Below, in pieces: positions 54,387 to 63,429 of a stretch of DNA of 64,000 nucleotides. The first letter of the stretch is position 1; each line of letters opens with the position of its first letter. Source of the DNA: Candidatus Endonucleibacter bathymodioli. GTDB lineage: Bacteria > Pseudomonadota > Gammaproteobacteria > Pseudomonadales > Endozoicomonadaceae. Location of the stretch: assembly GCA_030674915.1 (NCBI GenBank), contig JASXSV010000017.1, positions 15,673-79,672 of the forward strand. Reading direction: 5' to 3'. The position numbers were made by a program, and so were the translations under genes. The notes under the pieces were generated by a model that was given only the letters and a program-made list of their open reading frames with translations, did no database searches and was not told the origin of the DNA.

Positions 54387-55829
54387 ATGAACATTACAAA
54401 ATCTCCATCAAACTTTATACATCTGGGTCATATGCTCGCAAACTCGTCAGCTCCTGGGCTGATAAAGCCAAATTCTCAGAGTATTCAACCAGTCTGCGTA
54501 CCCAATCACTTATGGAACGGCTACACACCATTATCTTCGCCATTGTCAGGTAGATTTATACACCCTTATCCTTCTCCTCCTGCTTATATGGGCGCCCAAC
54601 CACCTGCCACTGCCCTCTCAAACCAGATACATGACTCTCTAAATCTCAGAGGACAAAGTGATATGTATGCAGGGTTCCTTAATGGGGCTAGCCATTTTGC
54701 TAACTATGCCTCCAATATAATAAACGGAAACCCTGACCAAGTACCGCCTATGGCAGAACAGCCATTCATAATATTACAGATGCCTCAAACACCTCACGCG
54801 CAACCGATTCAAGTACCAATTCAGTCACTGGCTCCGCATTTCAACACGCTACCCTCTAATTTTGGTCTTGGAGCATCTATGATGTACGACCAAATGATGG
54901 CAGTTTGTTATACTCAGTTATTACAACTTGAACACCATGTTGCTGCATTACAGAATCAATTTTCAGCACTATGCCAAAGCCAAATATCTATAACACCACA
55001 TGTTATACCTCCGTTTATGATACCCATGCCACAGGTTATGGCAAACATTCAGGGGATTGGGGCTATGGAACAAGGGGTGCCTCCAGCTAACCTGCCGCCT
55101 CTTCAGGGTTATCCTGTCCAAACGTTACCTTCTATGAATACTGCAGATCCTTTAGGTCAGTTTTATTTTCAACCCACCATGAGACCACCTCTTAACATGA
55201 GTTCACTTACTACCAGATGCCCAGACTTCAGGCAAACACCCATGCAAAGCATGCCTGGGTTTGCATCATTTTCTTCTGGACTTAATAGCTTTATCCCCCC
55301 CCACTATAGCGTTCCTCAAGCGGCACCAGTATCTGACGAAAATCAAGTGGAGCGTTCACAAGTGGAGCACCCAATAGAGGTTAATATTCCCCCACAAGAG
55401 TCAACACTTGAGACCTCGTCACCTACTTCTACTTATAGCCTTAACCATTCTGTTGCCAACGACAATAACACTGATGAATCATTGCGACCAGATGAAGACA
55501 ATCAATCACAAACTTCATTAAAAAAACCTGCATCCGAAAACATTCCAGATGAGGAAGGGTACCAACCGATGACCACGCAAGATGATAAATACTCTGAAGC
55601 TGGTAGTAGTATCAGTAGTCTCTATGAAGATGCATTGAACCATGTTAGCTCAAAAAGTAGTGATTCTAATGAAGATTTTGACGATACTAAAAGTAGTGTT
55701 TCTAATAACTCTTTTTACGATACTAAAAGTAGTGCTTCTAGTGAGGCTTTTATAATGGCTCCGGCACCTCTTGACAACAATGATGATGATACCCAGCCGG
55801 ATCAATCCAGTCAAAAAGGAAAATCCTAG
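54387..55829 (+). CDS. P/Q-rich low-complexity protein of unknown function
   Basis: A 480-residue protein rich in Pro, Gln, Asn, Ser and Met without signal peptide or membrane segment. The first two thirds are disordered-looking proline-rich sequence with one helical, possibly coiled-coil stretch (YDQMMAVCYTQLLQLEHHVAALQNQFSAL, about residues 167-195). The last third is Ser/Asp-rich and acidic, with a short tandem motif (FDDTKSSVSNNS / FYDTKSSASSEA). Composition is more like a eukaryotic regulatory protein than a bacterial enzyme. No family is recognised; a secreted host-directed role is only a suspicion from composition and neighbourhood. Confidence 0.7.
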   Translation: MNITKSPSNFIHLGHMLANSSAPGLIKPNSQSIQPVCVPNHLWNGYTPLSSPLSGRFIHPYPSPPAYMGAQPPATALSNQIHDSLNLRGQSDMYAGFLNGASHFANYASNIINGNPDQVPPMAEQPFIILQMPQTPHAQPIQVPIQSLAPHFNTLPSNFGLGASMMYDQMMAVCYTQLLQLEHHVAALQNQFSALCQSQISITPHVIPPFMIPMPQVMANIQGIGAMEQGVPPANLPPLQGYPVQTLPSMNTADPLGQFYFQPTMRPPLNMSSLTTRCPDFRQTPMQSMPGFASFSSGLNSFIPPHYSVPQAAPVSDENQVERSQVEHPIEVNIPPQESTLETSSPTSTYSLNHSVANDNNTDESLRPDEDNQSQTSLKKPASENIPDEEGYQPMTTQDDKYSEAGSSISSLYEDALNHVSSKSSDSNEDFDDTKSSVSNNSFYDTKSSASSEAFIMAPAPLDNNDDDTQPDQSSQKGKS

Positions 55830-56095
55830 ATTCTCATAATAACCGACACACTTGGAATTGATTTGAGAGTCAGCTGCTCGTAGACTGCAGCTATCACACA
55901 ACGAACCGTGACCTCATGGCAACCGCTTATAAGTAGCTAACTCTGGCCGATACCAGACCCAGTCCCTATGTAAGCTCACGTTTTCATCGCGTAGAATTGA
56001 TTATTACATCCCGCCTCTCCAAGAAAACGGTCTCCCTGGAGCTGCAATGCTTCAGCCATAGATGTGATATTTAGTCCAGTGGTTTACAGTTTATT
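55830..56095. other. Short gap before IS5 element B
   Basis: Under 300 bases; no gene seen. Contains weak dispersed-repeat traces (TCGTAGACTGCAGCTATCAC, CCTCATGGCAACCGCTTA). Confidence 0.4.
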
Positions 56096-56993
56096 GAGAC
56101 CTTTGCACGATAACGCTGCATAAGCCCAACTATTAATTAAATCGTATTTTTTGAGGATAAAGCTTCTGTTATCAATATTTCTATCATCCAGCATTCACTG
56201 TGCTGCTTGCTAGAATAGGCACTATCCGCATAACCAGACGACTCTTCACCATCTAATAGCTCAGTGAAACAATTTGAATCGTGAACATTTCCTTCGGTGT
56301 AACCGATCGATTTTATCAGCCCATCCTCATCGACATCGACATTTATGTGCGCTTTATAGCCGTAGGTACTTTCACTCTTCCCGTCAGAACCGGCTTTCAC
56401 GTTCCACTTCACGTCAGGGTTCTGTGTTGACTGCTCGTCTTTATCCTTTGGGCGACACTGTTTAGCCTCAATTACGCTAGCGTCAACAATACTGATACCT
56501 CCAGATTTAATATAAAGACCTTGATCTATAAGCTGGGAATTGATTTCTTGAAGCAACTTATCCATAAACATCAAATTATCTAGCTTCTGTCTAAATCGCC
56601 AAAAAGTACTGTGGTCCGGCACTGACTCTGAAATGTCGAGCGCAATAAATCGACGAAATAAAATATCGCAATCAAGTTGTTTCTCCAGCGCCGAATCGCT
56701 TAATTTATACCAACTTTGTAGCAGCAGTGCCTTAAAATCATCAGTGGCGGCCATGCCTTCTCGCCTAGAGAACTTGAATGTATATCTTTCAGATGATGCT
56801 CTAAGCGAGCTCAATCAATGAGTTCATGGAAAGAGCCGAGTTCTTCCACTGCATCGTGATCAATCAGCATTGCATCTGCTAGACTGCGTTGTTTCAGATT
56901 TTTCCAAACCATAATTTCACCGAAAGGCATTGATTGTGCAAGGCTTATTATACCTGATTTTCAGTTGTTTAGCGCGACTCGTGCAAAGATCTC
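56096..56993 (-). mobile_element. IS5-family element 'B', copy 1 (transposase broken)
   Basis: The ends GAGACCTTTGCACGA and, on the other strand, GAGATCTTTGCACGA form inverted repeats. The minus-strand transposase begins near 56912 (VWKNLKQRSLADAMLIDHDA), has a stop where a Trp codon would be near 56819, a one-base deletion near 56747, then an intact central frame (ESVPDHSTFWRFRQKLDN, SIVDASVIEAKQCRPKD, STYGYKAHINVD, YADSAYSSKQ). It has lost the C-terminal domain near 56190, so it is inactive. Confidence 0.85.
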
Positions 56994-57094
56994 AACTAAT
57001 TATCACAGATACAATCATCATTGATATTTGTAAACCTAGATCTTGGATTCGCTTGGTTTAATTGGTTTATCTCATGGCAAAGCCTTCAAATCAC

Positions 57095-57457
57095 TCATTC
57101 TCCGTCTCCTTCTCCTTTCCTGTCAGTTTCTTCTGGCTCTAAAATGTGAGTTGCCATATCCAATAAAACGTGCCGAATATGATGGTCATCTAGCTCATAC
57201 AGCATCTGCTTGCCATGGCGAGTGGACTTAAGTATTCGAGCCTCTCTTAACTGCCGTAAGTGGTGGCTTGTTAGCGGTTGAGACATTGTCGCTATTGCTG
57301 ACAGCTCAGTAACAGTCCGAGGAGTTTCAATACAAGCCATAACCAAGTGTAGCCTACCGTCGTCTCCTAGGAGGTGGAAAATAGATGCTAGCTTGTCATG
57401 TTGTGTTTTTGTCAGCTCAGGCAAATATTCGCAGCAAGGTGGGAGTGATGTAGCCAT
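57095..57457 (-). CDS. ArsR/SmtB-family metal-sensing repressor
   Basis: A 120-residue winged-helix DNA-binding protein: LASIFHLLGDDGRLHLVMACI opens the domain, TVTELSAIATMSQPLTSHHLRQLREARIL is the recognition helix-turn-helix, and TRHGKQMLYELDDHHI the wing. The last helix carries Asp-x-His-x10-His-x2-Glu (in DHHIRHVLLDMATHILE), the spacing of the alpha-5 zinc site of SmtB/CzrA regulators, so zinc or cobalt is the likely signal. A CC pair lies near the N-terminus. No metal exporter is adjacent; its target gene is not visible in the window. Confidence 0.87.
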   Translation of the reverse strand: MATSLPPCCEYLPELTKTQHDKLASIFHLLGDDGRLHLVMACIETPRTVTELSAIATMSQPLTSHHLRQLREARILKSTRHGKQMLYELDDHHIRHVLLDMATHILEPEETDRKGEGDGE

Positions 57458-58010
57458 AAGTGTTCCTTTTTGTTTGTTTAAATTTATATCTTGTGATTGG
57501 CATAAGTTTTTTAGTCATAAAAAGTAGTAGAACATTTTTGGAGTTGATAGCATTTAACCTTCTAATAAAGGCAAAGTATGAGCTTTATTTGTCTCCTTTA
57601 TAAGTAGACAAGTGTTAGGGGCTTTAGTTCATTGTGAGAAGGGTATAATATTTTCATACTTGTTACTATTGAGTGTTGGTAGACAAAAAAAAGAGAGAAT
57701 CCTCAATAAGCCTATTAGTGGTAAATGACCGGGATGAGTGATAGCCGTAGATTCGCACTCCTTCAAGGGAATGGGATATAAACACTAAGCTAACTGCACA
57801 TCTGATAATCGATACAATATTCAAAACAATAGGTGGCATAGGCAGAGGATAACTGGGGGGGCCCTGTATTAGAGGCCTAGATTGAGGACATCAACGGTTC
57901 AACTTTGTACCACTTCAACAGAGTCTTGTATCATCCAGGCTGCCAAGCAGTGGATGATTTACGTCAGTGGCCGATACGAAGAGTTTGGGCTGTGTTGTAA
58001 AGGGTTTTTA
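57458..58010. other. Gap between ArsR gene and the chimeric IS
   Basis: About 550 bases. It contains a degenerate dispersed repeat at about 57656-57780 (ACTTGTTACTATTGAGTGTT, TCAATAAGCCTATTAGTGG, CTTCAAGGGAATGGGATATA). No gene recognised. Confidence 0.5.
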
Positions 58011-58536
58011 CTAGGGAATCTCTGATTGAATCTCCAAAACCTAGTACAATAGCATTGCTATGGCAAACCGGTTATCCAAAATGAAACAACAAAGTTTTGC
58101 GCCGCTCAGCTACGCAGCCAAAAAACGCAAAACGCGAAAAGAGTTATTTCGCGGAATAATAAAACGTGCTTATAGAAATAAACCATTAACAGAAAATTAT
58201 AAGTGCTTTAACCATTTACATTCTGGTGTGCGCTGCACTGTGGAGCGAGTATTTGGCGTTTTAAAATTACACTATGGCATGGCGAAAGCTCGTTATCTTG
58301 GCTTAAGCCAAAACCTCACACGTTTTGAAATAATGTTCGTGGCGCACAATATTAGACGAAGTTTATCGATTCAGCAGGCAGGTTGCGCCTGAAAATAGAA
58401 AATGAATGGTAGAATGGCTCGAATGACTCGAATGACGAATATTCGAACTGAAATCGTGTTTTCAAAGGATTTATCCTCAAAAAAATATGATTCAATTAAT
58501 AGTGGGACTTATGCAGCGTTATCGTGCAAAGGTCTC
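58011..58536 (+). mobile_element. Chimeric IS: left end of element A joined to right end of element B
   Basis: Begins CTAGGGAATCTCTGATTGAA and follows element A into its transposase start, then near 58145 switches to the 3' part of element B, ending GCAAAGGTCTC at 58536. The two parent elements are unrelated at these points, so an illegitimate junction or IS-into-IS event with deletion created it. Confidence 0.85.
58060..58392 (+). CDS. Hybrid transposase fragment (110 aa)
   Basis: An intact frame whose first ~28 residues (MANRLSKMKQQSFAPLSY and on) belong to element A and whose remainder (IIKRAYRNKPLTENYKCFNHL, VRCTVERVFGVLKLHYG) is the C-terminal part of the element B transposase, including the final catalytic Glu region. 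The first two catalytic Asp residues are absent, so it cannot be an active transposase. Any expression would be fortuitous. Confidence 0.7.
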   Translation: MANRLSKMKQQSFAPLSYAAKKRKTRKELFRGIIKRAYRNKPLTENYKCFNHLHSGVRCTVERVFGVLKLHYGMAKARYLGLSQNLTRFEIMFVAHNIRRSLSIQQAGCA

Positions 58537-58827
58537 GATATGATCTATTTTGTTAATTTATGTTGATACCTCTATTTAGTTTAGCATTTAGTATTTAGTA
58601 TTTAGTAATGGTGCCGATGTATCTTCTATTGAATGGTTTTGTATAAGTTCAATACACACCATAATAATAAAACTTTGCATATCCTATATTGGTTTTCATT
58701 AATTAACCAAAAAAGCTGGTGAAGCTTTAATTATAAGTAAGAGTATCTTTTTAAATGACTCTTGAATGCATGATGTTTTCATGTTGGTTTTTTGTGAATA
58801 GGACTATAATACTTTTAGAGGATCTTA
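58537..58827. other. Gap upstream of the TolC-family gene
   Basis: About 290 AT-rich bases with a run of imperfect ATTTAGT repeats near 58572-58606. Presumably it carries the promoter of the next gene; GAGG lies seven bases before its ATG. Confidence 0.5.
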
Positions 58828-60171
58828 ATGATTATGAGTAAATATAGATTTACTACCATAGGCATTTTAGCTTTAGGGCTTCATCTGAGTCCTTACGTAT
58901 GGTCTGAGAATTTGGATCACGTGATAAAACAGGCATTACATAATCACCCTCAAGTTCTGATTGGGTTAAAAAGAATGCAAATAAGCAGAGAAAAAGTCAA
59001 TAGAGCATTGTCTGAATATTGGCCGACATTGGATTTTAATATGGCAGCTGGAGGACAGAAACGATGGCTTCCTCCTAGTCAGCAAACTAGCCCTACCTCA
59101 ACACACGATAATAGCTATACTAGAAAAGAAGGGTCAATATCTTTTAAACAGAATGTATTTTCCGGCTTTTATACAAAAAATAATGTAGAGAAGACAAGGC
59201 ATTTAACTTCTGCGGAAACTCATAAAATGAGTTCTAGCTTTCAGGATTTGGCTTTAAAAATTATTACTGCTTATATGAAAGTATTGGAGTCTTTGGAGTT
59301 AATAGAACTGGCTGAAGGTAATGTGGAGTTTCACAACAAAGTATATGAGAAAATAAAGAAAAAAACAAATCAGGGCCTCGTTGGAATCTCAGAGTTGATT
59401 CAAATTGGGATGAAACAGTCTCAATCCAAAGCTAACCTTATTAACGCTCATATCAACCTTGAGTCTGCTCGCACTAATTACTATTCTATCGTTGGTGTAG
59501 TTGCGGATGAAAAACTGCTTCCTCCTAACATTGATAGGTTAAAAATGCCTCAGAGTTTTTCTGACGCTTTAAAGTTATCAAATAATGAGCATCCAGCTGT
59601 TATTAGGGCAAATTATCAGATTCAGGCAGCGGAAGCTGACTATGCAGCAAACAAAAGTCGTTATTTTCCAACACTGGATTTAGAAATAGATCAGACCTGG
59701 AAGACAAACGTGGATGGTCAGCACGATACAACGACAGACCTTGTTGCTATGGCAAAGATTAGTTATAACATTTTTAGAGGTGGAGCGGATCTGTCTTTGG
59801 TGAAAGAAAGCGCTTATATGGTAGAAGAGAGTCGTGCCCAAAAAACATTGTTGATGAGAGAAATAGAAGGAAAGTTACGTCGTGCTTGGGATAATCACGA
59901 GCTACTGGTTGTAGAGATACGTTACCTTCGCCAGCAAGAAGCAGATGCAATAAAATTGATTAAAGTCTTTAGGGATAAGTTCAATCTTGGTAGGAAGGGA
60001 ATTGTGGATGTGTTGGACGCAGAAAATGAATTATTGGAGGTGTCTCGGAATCTGATTAACTCCACATACGCAGAGATGCTCTCAAGATATGAGATTCTTG
60101 CATCTTCAGGGCAGTTGCTAAAGGAGTTTAATCTGGTTTGGAATGATGATTGGACTGTAGAAGAAAAGTGA
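58828..60171 (+). CDS. TolC-family outer-membrane channel (type I secretion type)
   Basis: A 447-residue outer-membrane efflux protein. A signal peptide ends near VWS-ENLD. The two OEP repeats are visible: LDHVIKQALHNHPQV with SEYWPTLDFNMAAGG and QNVFSGFYTKNNVEK in the first, and ALKLSNNEHPAVIRANYQIQAAEADY, YFPTLDLEIDQ and YNIFRGGADLSLV in the second, plus GIVDVLDAENELLEVSRNLIN. The SGF/RGG-type turns resemble TolC proteins of type I secretion systems for large adhesins or toxins. No ABC transporter or membrane-fusion gene is adjacent; it sits isolated between IS elements. Confidence 0.88.
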   Translation: MIMSKYRFTTIGILALGLHLSPYVWSENLDHVIKQALHNHPQVLIGLKRMQISREKVNRALSEYWPTLDFNMAAGGQKRWLPPSQQTSPTSTHDNSYTRKEGSISFKQNVFSGFYTKNNVEKTRHLTSAETHKMSSSFQDLALKIITAYMKVLESLELIELAEGNVEFHNKVYEKIKKKTNQGLVGISELIQIGMKQSQSKANLINAHINLESARTNYYSIVGVVADEKLLPPNIDRLKMPQSFSDALKLSNNEHPAVIRANYQIQAAEADYAANKSRYFPTLDLEIDQTWKTNVDGQHDTTTDLVAMAKISYNIFRGGADLSLVKESAYMVEESRAQKTLLMREIEGKLRRAWDNHELLVVEIRYLRQQEADAIKLIKVFRDKFNLGRKGIVDVLDAENELLEVSRNLINSTYAEMLSRYEILASSGQLLKEFNLVWNDDWTVEEK

Positions 60172-60240
60172 TGTGGCTTTTTTGGCTAAGCAATATATTG
60201 ATGTCGTATCATAATAAACCCTATCTTGCCAGTATAAGTG

Positions 60241-60274
60241 ACACAGAGAGTGTAAATAACTCTGTGTATTTTCC
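60241..60274 (+). terminator. Hairpin at the end of tolC-like gene and of an IS256 remnant
   Basis: Arms ACACAGAG and CTCTGTGT with an 11-base loop are followed by ATTTTCCTT. It may terminate the upstream gene and probably coincides with the IS256 terminal sequence. Confidence 0.55.
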
Positions 60275-60992
60275 TTAGTTAAACGTACTCTGATAATCGT
60301 GCTTCAAAAACAATCATAAAGTGATTCAGTGCCGAACGCCAATTGCGTATCGGCATCGTCCAATTTTTCGAGGCCTCGCGCGTGGCAAGGTAAACTACCT
60401 TTTTTGCCGAAGCATCATGTGGAAATAACTTACGTTTCTTGATCGCTTTTCTGATCATGCTATTCAATGATTCAATCGCATTGGTGGTGTAAATCGCCTT
60501 GCGAACCTCTTTTAGATACGCGAAAAATGTATTCAAATTGTCCCAGTTTTGACGCCATGATCGGCTTATCTGAGGGTACTTTGAAAGCCATTTCTCTTCA
60601 AAATTATCAAACTCTCGCAACGCTTCCTCTTCTGTAGATAACCTGTAAACTTGCTTTAAATCAGCGCTTACTTCTTTGTAATCACGCAAGGTACAAACTT
60701 CATGCTATTTCGCGCCATATGAACGATGCAGAGTTGAGTGTGCGTGTCAGGGAACACCGTTTGAATGGCTTCAGGAAATCCTTTAAGGCCATCCACACAA
60801 GCGATTAGAATGCTTTCTAAACCGCGATTCTTGAGCTCGGTGAGGATGCCTAGCCGGAATTTCGCACCTTCATTTTCTGATAGCAGCATACCAAAAAGCT
60901 CCTTGTTCCCCTCAATATTTACTCCAAGCGCTAAATAGACAGCCTTTTTGATCGCCTGCTTATATTGCCTGATTTTGACCACAATACAGTCT
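60241..60992 (-). mobile_element. IS256-family transposase, C-terminal two thirds, frameshifted
   Basis: On the minus strand: DCIVVKIRQYKQAIKKAVYLALGVNIEGNKELFGM, then ILIACVDGLKGFPEAIQTVFPDTHTQLCIVHMARNSMKFV, a frameshift near 60685, then RDYKEVSADLKQVYR...YTTNAIESLNSMIRKAIKKRKLFP with the catalytic Glu. This is the mutator-type IS256 pattern. Its 5' part is cut off at 60993 by an IS5 element B end, so it is inactive. Confidence 0.88.
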
Positions 60993-61880
60993 GAGACCTT
61001 TGCACGATAACGCCGCATAAGCCCCACTATTAATTAAATCGTATTTTTTTGAGGATAAAGCCTTAAAAACACGATTTCAGTTCGAATATGCGCCATTCGA
61101 GCCATTTCACCCTTCATTTTCGATTTTCAGGCGCAACTTGCCTGCTGGATCGATAAACCTCGTTTAATATTGTGCTCCACGCACATTATTTCAAAACGTG
61201 TGCGGTTTCGGCTTAAGCCAAGATAACGAGCTTTCGCCATGCCATATTGTATCTCAAAATGCCAAATACTCGCTCCACAGTGCTGCGCACGCCAGAATGT
61301 AAACGGTTAAAACACTTATCATGTTCTGTTAATGGTTTATTTCGATAAGCACGTTTTATTATTCTGTTATCAATATTTCGATCATCCAGCCATTCACTGT
61401 GCTTCTTGCTGGAATAGGCACTATCCGCATAAACAGACGACTCTTCACCATCTAATAGCTCAGTGAAACAATTTGAATCGTGAACATTTCCTGCTGTGTA
61501 ACCGCTCGATTTTATCAGCCCATCCTCATCGACATTTATGTGCGCTTTAAAGCCGTAGGTACTTTTACTCTTCCCGTCAGAACCTACTTTCACGTTCCAC
61601 TTCGCGTCAGGATCCTGTGTTGAGTGCTTGTTTTTATCCTTATTTGGACGACACTGTTTAGCCTCAATTACGCTAGCGTCAATAATACTGATACCTCCAG
61701 ATTTAATATAAAGACCTTTATCTATAAGCTGGGAATTGATTTCTTAAAGCAACTTATCCATAAGCAACAACTTATCGAGCGTCTGTCTAAATCGCCAAAA
61801 AGTACTGTGGTCCGGCACTGACTCTGAAATGTCGAGCGCAATAAATAGACGAAATAAAAGATCGCGAGCAAGTTGTTTCT
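60993..61880 (-). mobile_element. IS5-family element 'B', copy 2, truncated
   Basis: The outer end GAGACCTTTGCACGATAACG is at 60993. On the minus strand the transposase reads from ALDISESVPDHSTFWRFRQ (61800s) through VDASVIEAKQCRP and STYGFKAHINVDEDGL, to RIIKRAYRNKPLTEHDKCF and the C-terminal domain, with several lesions. The 5' third is missing where element A copy 2 begins at 61881. Confidence 0.85.
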
Positions 61881-62686
61881 CTAGGGAATCTCTGATTGAA
61901 TCTCCAAAACTTGGTAAAATAGCATCGCTATGGCAAGCCGGTATCCAAAATGAAACAACAAAGTTTTGCGTCACGGCAGTTACGCAGCCTTGCACTTTCA
62001 AAAGGCACCATGGTAAATACCACATTAATAAGCGCTTCGTCCTCGACCAAAAATGCCGAAGGCAAACGTGATCCTGAAATGCACCAGACACGTAAAGGAA
62101 ATCAGTGGTGCTTTGGCATGAAGATCCATGTCGGTGCGGATGTGAATAGTGGTACTGCTCATACAGTAACGGTTACCTCAGCCAATAAAGCGGATATTGG
62201 CGAACTGCCTGCTTTGTTGAGAAAGGAAGACGAAGTAATCTTTGACGATGCGGGCTACACCAGCGACACATATAAGCGAGGTGCTCGATGCTTAGGATTA
62301 CACTGGAAAGTCAATGACAAGCGCAAACCAAGAAAAGGCAACCTAAGTAGCAGTCAGCGCAAACGTAATCGCCAGCAATCAAAAATACGAGCCAGGGTAG
62401 AGCACCTGTTCCGAATCCTCAAGTGTCAGTTTGGTTACCGTAAAGTTCGTTACCGAGGTTTGGAAAAAAACAGGGTGCAAGTTATGAGCCTGATGGCGAT
62501 GGCCAATTTATACCTGCGTAATGCGTTGACGGCATAATTGCGCCCTAAATCCGCCTAGAGAGCGGATAAATGGGCAAAAGCGACAAAATGAATTGAAAAT
62601 TACGATGAAATAAGCGAGAAAGTCAGAGAATTTTATCGCAAATCTGACAATCGACTTGCAAACCACTTCAATCAGAGAGTCCCTAG
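61881..62686 (+). mobile_element. IS5-family element 'A', copy 2 (N-terminal deletion)
   Basis: Ends CTAGGGAATCTCTGATTGAA and TTCAATCAGAGAGTCCCTAG. A 195-codon frame (61950-62537) keeps the start (MKQQSFAS), then jumps directly to ALSKGTMVNTTLISASSSTKNAEGKRDPEMHQTRKGNQ (first Asp replaced by Asn here), followed by [22 protein letters not shown] and the intact C-terminal region. It lacks roughly 130 residues that copy 1 (15589) retains. Confidence 0.87.
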
Positions 62687-63350
62687 GCCACGGGCTTGAA
62701 GCTCCGTCAGAATAGCTAGCCAGAACTTCGCACCCTCGCTCGCTCATAACCACATGGCCAACAGTTCTTTGTGGCCTTCAGTATTAACGCCCAATGCCAA
62801 ATAAATGTCCTTATTTATGACTTGCGTGTCCTGCCAAATTTTGACCATGATGTCGTCTAAGTAGACATGTGGTAAACCTGGTCCAGAGGGCGAGCTTGCC
62901 ACACCACTACTTTCTCCATGACCGAGTTCGTCACTTTGCGAATGAGGCTTGCCGATACATCGGCATCATAAAGCTCTTTGAAAACGGTACAGCTTTCGCG
63001 ACTGGTCATGCCCTGGGCATAGATAAAGAGGATCTTATCGTCCATTCCTGTAAATCAAGCTTGTTGCTTTTTAACAAGCTGTGGTTCGAAGGAACTGTCT
63101 CGACCACGCGGAACATATATTTCAATCGATCCGTCGTCTGTATAAACGGTTTTACTTGGATGACCCTTACGGCTGTTTGAGCCAACGCTGAGCTGGTGCA
63201 TTTCGTAACCTAGGCGGTCATTACTCTCCGCACCTAACGCCACCTAAACGGTTACTTTCTTGAACATCCTGCTGAAATCACTGAGGTGTTTCTCAGTCTT
63301 CATGCTTTTGGCAGCATCTTTGACGAAGGCTAATAGTTCTTTTGGCTCAT
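62687..63350 (-). mobile_element. IS256-family transposase, N-terminal half, with stops
   Basis: On the minus strand the relic begins HEPKELLAFVKDAAKSMKTEKHLSDF (about 63345), continues ALGAESNDRLGYEMHQ and KTVYTDDGSIEIYVPRGRDSSFEP, LFIYAQGMTSRESC, then VWQARPLDQVYH and YLALGVNTEGHKELLAMW, ending at LTELQARG where element A's end abuts. Several stops and shifts break it. It is a different IS256 copy from the one at 60241. Confidence 0.85.
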
Positions 63351-63429
63351 GGTGCTTATATCCCGATAAGCAAATACACAACCTAATCTACAGTCTCCGT
63401 AATTATGCTTCACCTTAAAAGCCCCATCT

